NCBI GenBank assembly: GCA_023450745.1
Contig: JAEXGR010000009.1
Coordinates: forward strand, 1 to 34,419
From: Synergistota bacterium
GTDB taxonomy: Bacteria > Synergistota > Synergistia > Synergistales > Synergistaceae
Reading direction: 5' to 3'
Length of the DNA stretch: 34,419 nucleotides
The notes under the pieces are model-generated. The model was not told where the DNA came from. It did no database searches and saw nothing but the letters and a program-made list of their open reading frames with translations. The translations under genes and the position numbers were made by a program. Every line of letters begins with the position of its first letter. The stretch's first letter is position 1. This document shows, piece after piece, positions 32,844 to 34,419 of this stretch.

Positions 32844-32871
32844 ATTATAGTTTAGAGAAGCCTAAAAACAA
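32844..32871 (-). promoter_or_regulatory. Candidate promoter of the eut operon leader
   Basis: Minus-strand TTGTTT (32871-32866) and a perfect TATAAT (32849-32844) with 16 bases between. Transcription would start near 32837 and run through about 180 bases, including the dyad, to the intrinsic terminator, then into eutG. No other gene lies between. Confidence 0.55.
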
Positions 32872-32931
32872 ACGGTACTATTCACTATAGTTTCCAATCT
32901 TCAAGAGTCTTTAAAGAGAACGTTTTGTCCC

Positions 32932-32973
32932 GTGCCTGCGTTCCGAGTAAATCATTACAGGAACGACAGGCAC
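32932..32973 (-). terminator. Hairpin after the autotransporter gene
   Basis: GTGCCTG-C-GTTCC (32932-32944) pairs with GGAAC-GA-CAGGCAC (32960-32973) around a 15-base loop, about 20 bases past the stop codon. The minus-strand continuation is GGGACAAAACG, with no real U-run, so its terminator strength is uncertain. Confidence 0.6.
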
Positions 32974-32991
32974 AGGATTCAACGTGTGGGG

Positions 32992-34419
32992 TTATTTCAC
33001 TTTTACTTTAAGTTCTTCAAGTTGTCTCATTAGCTCTTCGATCTGTTCGCTTTGCACTTCAAGTTTTCCGTTGAGTTCTTTAATAGTTTCTCCCATTGTC
33101 TTATACTCAAGCGCGCTGATCTTCTTCATTCTCTTCGCCCCACCAAAAGTGAACGCTACGCCAAGGTTAAATTGGTTTCTATCGTTGCTTAGAGTGGATG
33201 CTAAGCTATATATTACGCTCTCGCTTGGACGATAGAACATTCCTGCTGCAAGTGCGTGTTGGCTACCATAATTGCCGTATGCCGCAGCAAAGCTAAATTT
33301 ATCATCAGGGTTGAATTCAAGTGGGTGTAATCCAGCCAGTGCAGCAGAACCTGCACCAACTTTTTCAATACTTGTGTTCAGTTCACCCTGTCGCCAGTAG
33401 AGATCGGCGATGCTGCTTGAGTTTCCCATCACCTGCTCGTCAAGCGCACTTACGTTATCTGTCAGCGAAGCTCCCTGCGTGATGATATTGGTGCTTGTGT
33501 AGCCGTTTACATCGCCAATGCTGTTGTTCAGCTTGCCTATTGCAACAGTAACGTTATCACCATCTAGAACTCTGCCCTTATAAGCTTTCGCTTTAGATTT
33601 CGTGGCAAATGAGGAGCCACCGACTGTTTGCTTTTCTTCAGCATTATATTTGAGGTCACCAATATTCTCATCCAACTTGCTAATAGCAGTCACAGTAGAG
33701 TCACCCTGTTCAATTAGGTTAGTGCTTACGTAATTGTTCACGTTTCCAACACTGTTGTTTAGCTTGCCAACTGCTATTGTCGTGGAGTCACCATTACGCA
33801 CAGGAGCGACTTCTTTTACAGCTTCATACTGCTGGTTCCCCTGCGACGCATCGAGTGCGCTGATATTTGCAATGACGGAACTATTTTCGTTTATGATATT
33901 CTTGCTAGTGTACTCCTCCTTGTTCCCTAGTGTTTTTTTAATCTCCGCTACGTCTGCAGAAACTCCAGTGTTGATGACAGAATCAAGCTTGCTGATGGCT
34001 TGTGTAACATTCATCGTGTTATCGACATAGTTTGTACTGGTATAGTTTATGTCGCCCACTTTGTCGTCCGTCGTTTTCAGCTGCGTGTCAAGCGAACTAA
34101 GATTCTGACCGAGCGTCTTCGTACCGCTGATGTAGTTGCCGTCTGGCACCGCCACCGTTATGCTGCCGCTCTTGATCGCCGACATATCGCTGCTTATCGC
34201 CGCGATGTTTGCCGTGTTGGTGGCTATGTTGTTCGTGTTCGTCTGGATCGCCGTCTTGTTCACCGCGACGTCGCCGCTTACCGTCGTAATCGTATCGGCG
34301 TTCGTCTTGACCTGCGTGTCCAGCTTGCCTATCGCCACCGTCGAACTGTCGTTTGCGGCCACGTAGTTCGTGCTCACGTACTGGTTGTCTCCGACTTTGT
34401 CGTCCGTCGTCTTCAGCTG
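32992..34419 (-). CDS. Trimeric autotransporter (YadA-like), N terminus beyond window
   Basis: At least 475 residues; the frame is open to the window edge, so the signal peptide and head are missing. The stalk consists of degenerate repeats with a shared core such as NNYVSTNLIEQGDSTVTAIS, NGYTSTNIITQG and INYTSTNYVDN, alternating with K-LD/KLN-S-I/VG coiled-coil neck segments, as in trimeric adhesins. Near the C terminus the YadA anchor is visible (KFSFAAAYGNYGSQHALAAG, SVIYSLASTLSND, FNLGVAFTFGG), four strands per monomer. A further 48-residue Lys/Glu-rich coiled coil follows and ends VKVK, whereas the family normally ends with the last strand. The base composition is visibly less GC-rich than in the eut operon. 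Confidence 0.88.
   Translation of the reverse strand, partial: QLKTTDDKVGDNQYVSTNYVAANDSSTVAIGKLDTQVKTNADTITTVSGDVAVNKTAIQTNTNNIATNTANIAAISSDMSAIKSGSITVAVPDGNYISGTKTLGQNLSSLDTQLKTTDDKVGDINYTSTNYVDNTMNVTQAISKLDSVINTGVSADVAEIKKTLGNKEEYTSKNIINENSSVIANISALDASQGNQQYEAVKEVAPVRNGDSTTIAVGKLNNSVGNVNNYVSTNLIEQGDSTVTAISKLDENIGDLKYNAEEKQTVGGSSFATKSKAKAYKGRVLDGDNVTVAIGKLNNSIGDVNGYTSTNIITQGASLTDNVSALDEQVMGNSSSIADLYWRQGELNTSIEKVGAGSAALAGLHPLEFNPDDKFSFAAAYGNYGSQHALAAGMFYRPSESVIYSLASTLSNDRNQFNLGVAFTFGGAKRMKKISALEYKTMGETIKELNGKLEVQSEQIEELMRQLEELKVKVK

Noticed and set aside
32547..32990. Cobalamin riboswitch in the eut leader
   Set aside because: GCCTACCTGCTGC on the minus strand recalls part of a B12 box, but the rest of the box and the aptamer core are not there.

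Overview
The window reads as chromosome of a GC-rich, diderm, anaerobic bacterium. The envelope genes (trimeric autotransporter, alkaline-phosphatase-superfamily phosphoglycerol transferases, L,D-transpeptidase), a clostridial-type 2[4Fe-4S] ferredoxin and an amino-acid-centred transport set fit a gut Synergistota such as Cloacibacillus. That assignment is inference from gene content, not from a marker gene.

Left part (1-14.7 kb), mostly minus strand: a truncated NhaC-type antiporter; a monocistronic ferredoxin on the plus strand with its own promoter and terminator; then an apparent operon, read right to left, of malQ, two tandem LtaS/OpgB-like phosphoglycerol transferase paralogues, a membrane family-2 glycosyltransferase, an LplT-like MFS protein and a class II aldolase. 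glgB lies just upstream of malQ, so alpha-glucan metabolism sits beside glucan/envelope decoration. A divergent GlcD-type FAD oxidase, a small unknown gene and an L,D-transpeptidase follow.

Middle (14.8-16.6 kb): a metQ-like binding-protein gene is preceded by what looks like a classical transcription attenuator: a consensus promoter, a 27-codon leader peptide with four Met codons within five, then an intrinsic terminator whose 5' arm can pair with the leader-peptide coding region. Between metQ and the convergent eutQ lies a 660-bp nested palindromic element with 18-bp perfect terminal inverted repeats. It contains two inverted, diverged copies of a 127-nt unit whose stems differ by compensating changes while the unpaired segments are conserved.

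Right part (16.6-32.5 kb): one long minus-strand operon for an ethanolamine-utilisation bacterial microcompartment, in transcription order eutG-S-P-A-B-C-L-(K-like)-E-M-M-T-pduL-J-(95-aa gene)-N-pduS-pduT-H-Q. EutH imports ethanolamine and EutBC cleaves it to acetaldehyde and ammonia. EutA reactivates EutBC, and EutT (perhaps helped by PduS/PduT) supplies adenosylcobalamin. EutE and EutG convert acetaldehyde to acetyl-CoA or ethanol, and PduL makes acetyl phosphate. EutS, L, K-like, M, M, N and PduT build the shell. No EutVW or EutR regulator is present; an intrinsic terminator lies in the leader upstream of eutG. The window ends inside a lower-GC trimeric autotransporter gene with stalk repeats and an unusual coiled-coil tail after the beta-barrel.
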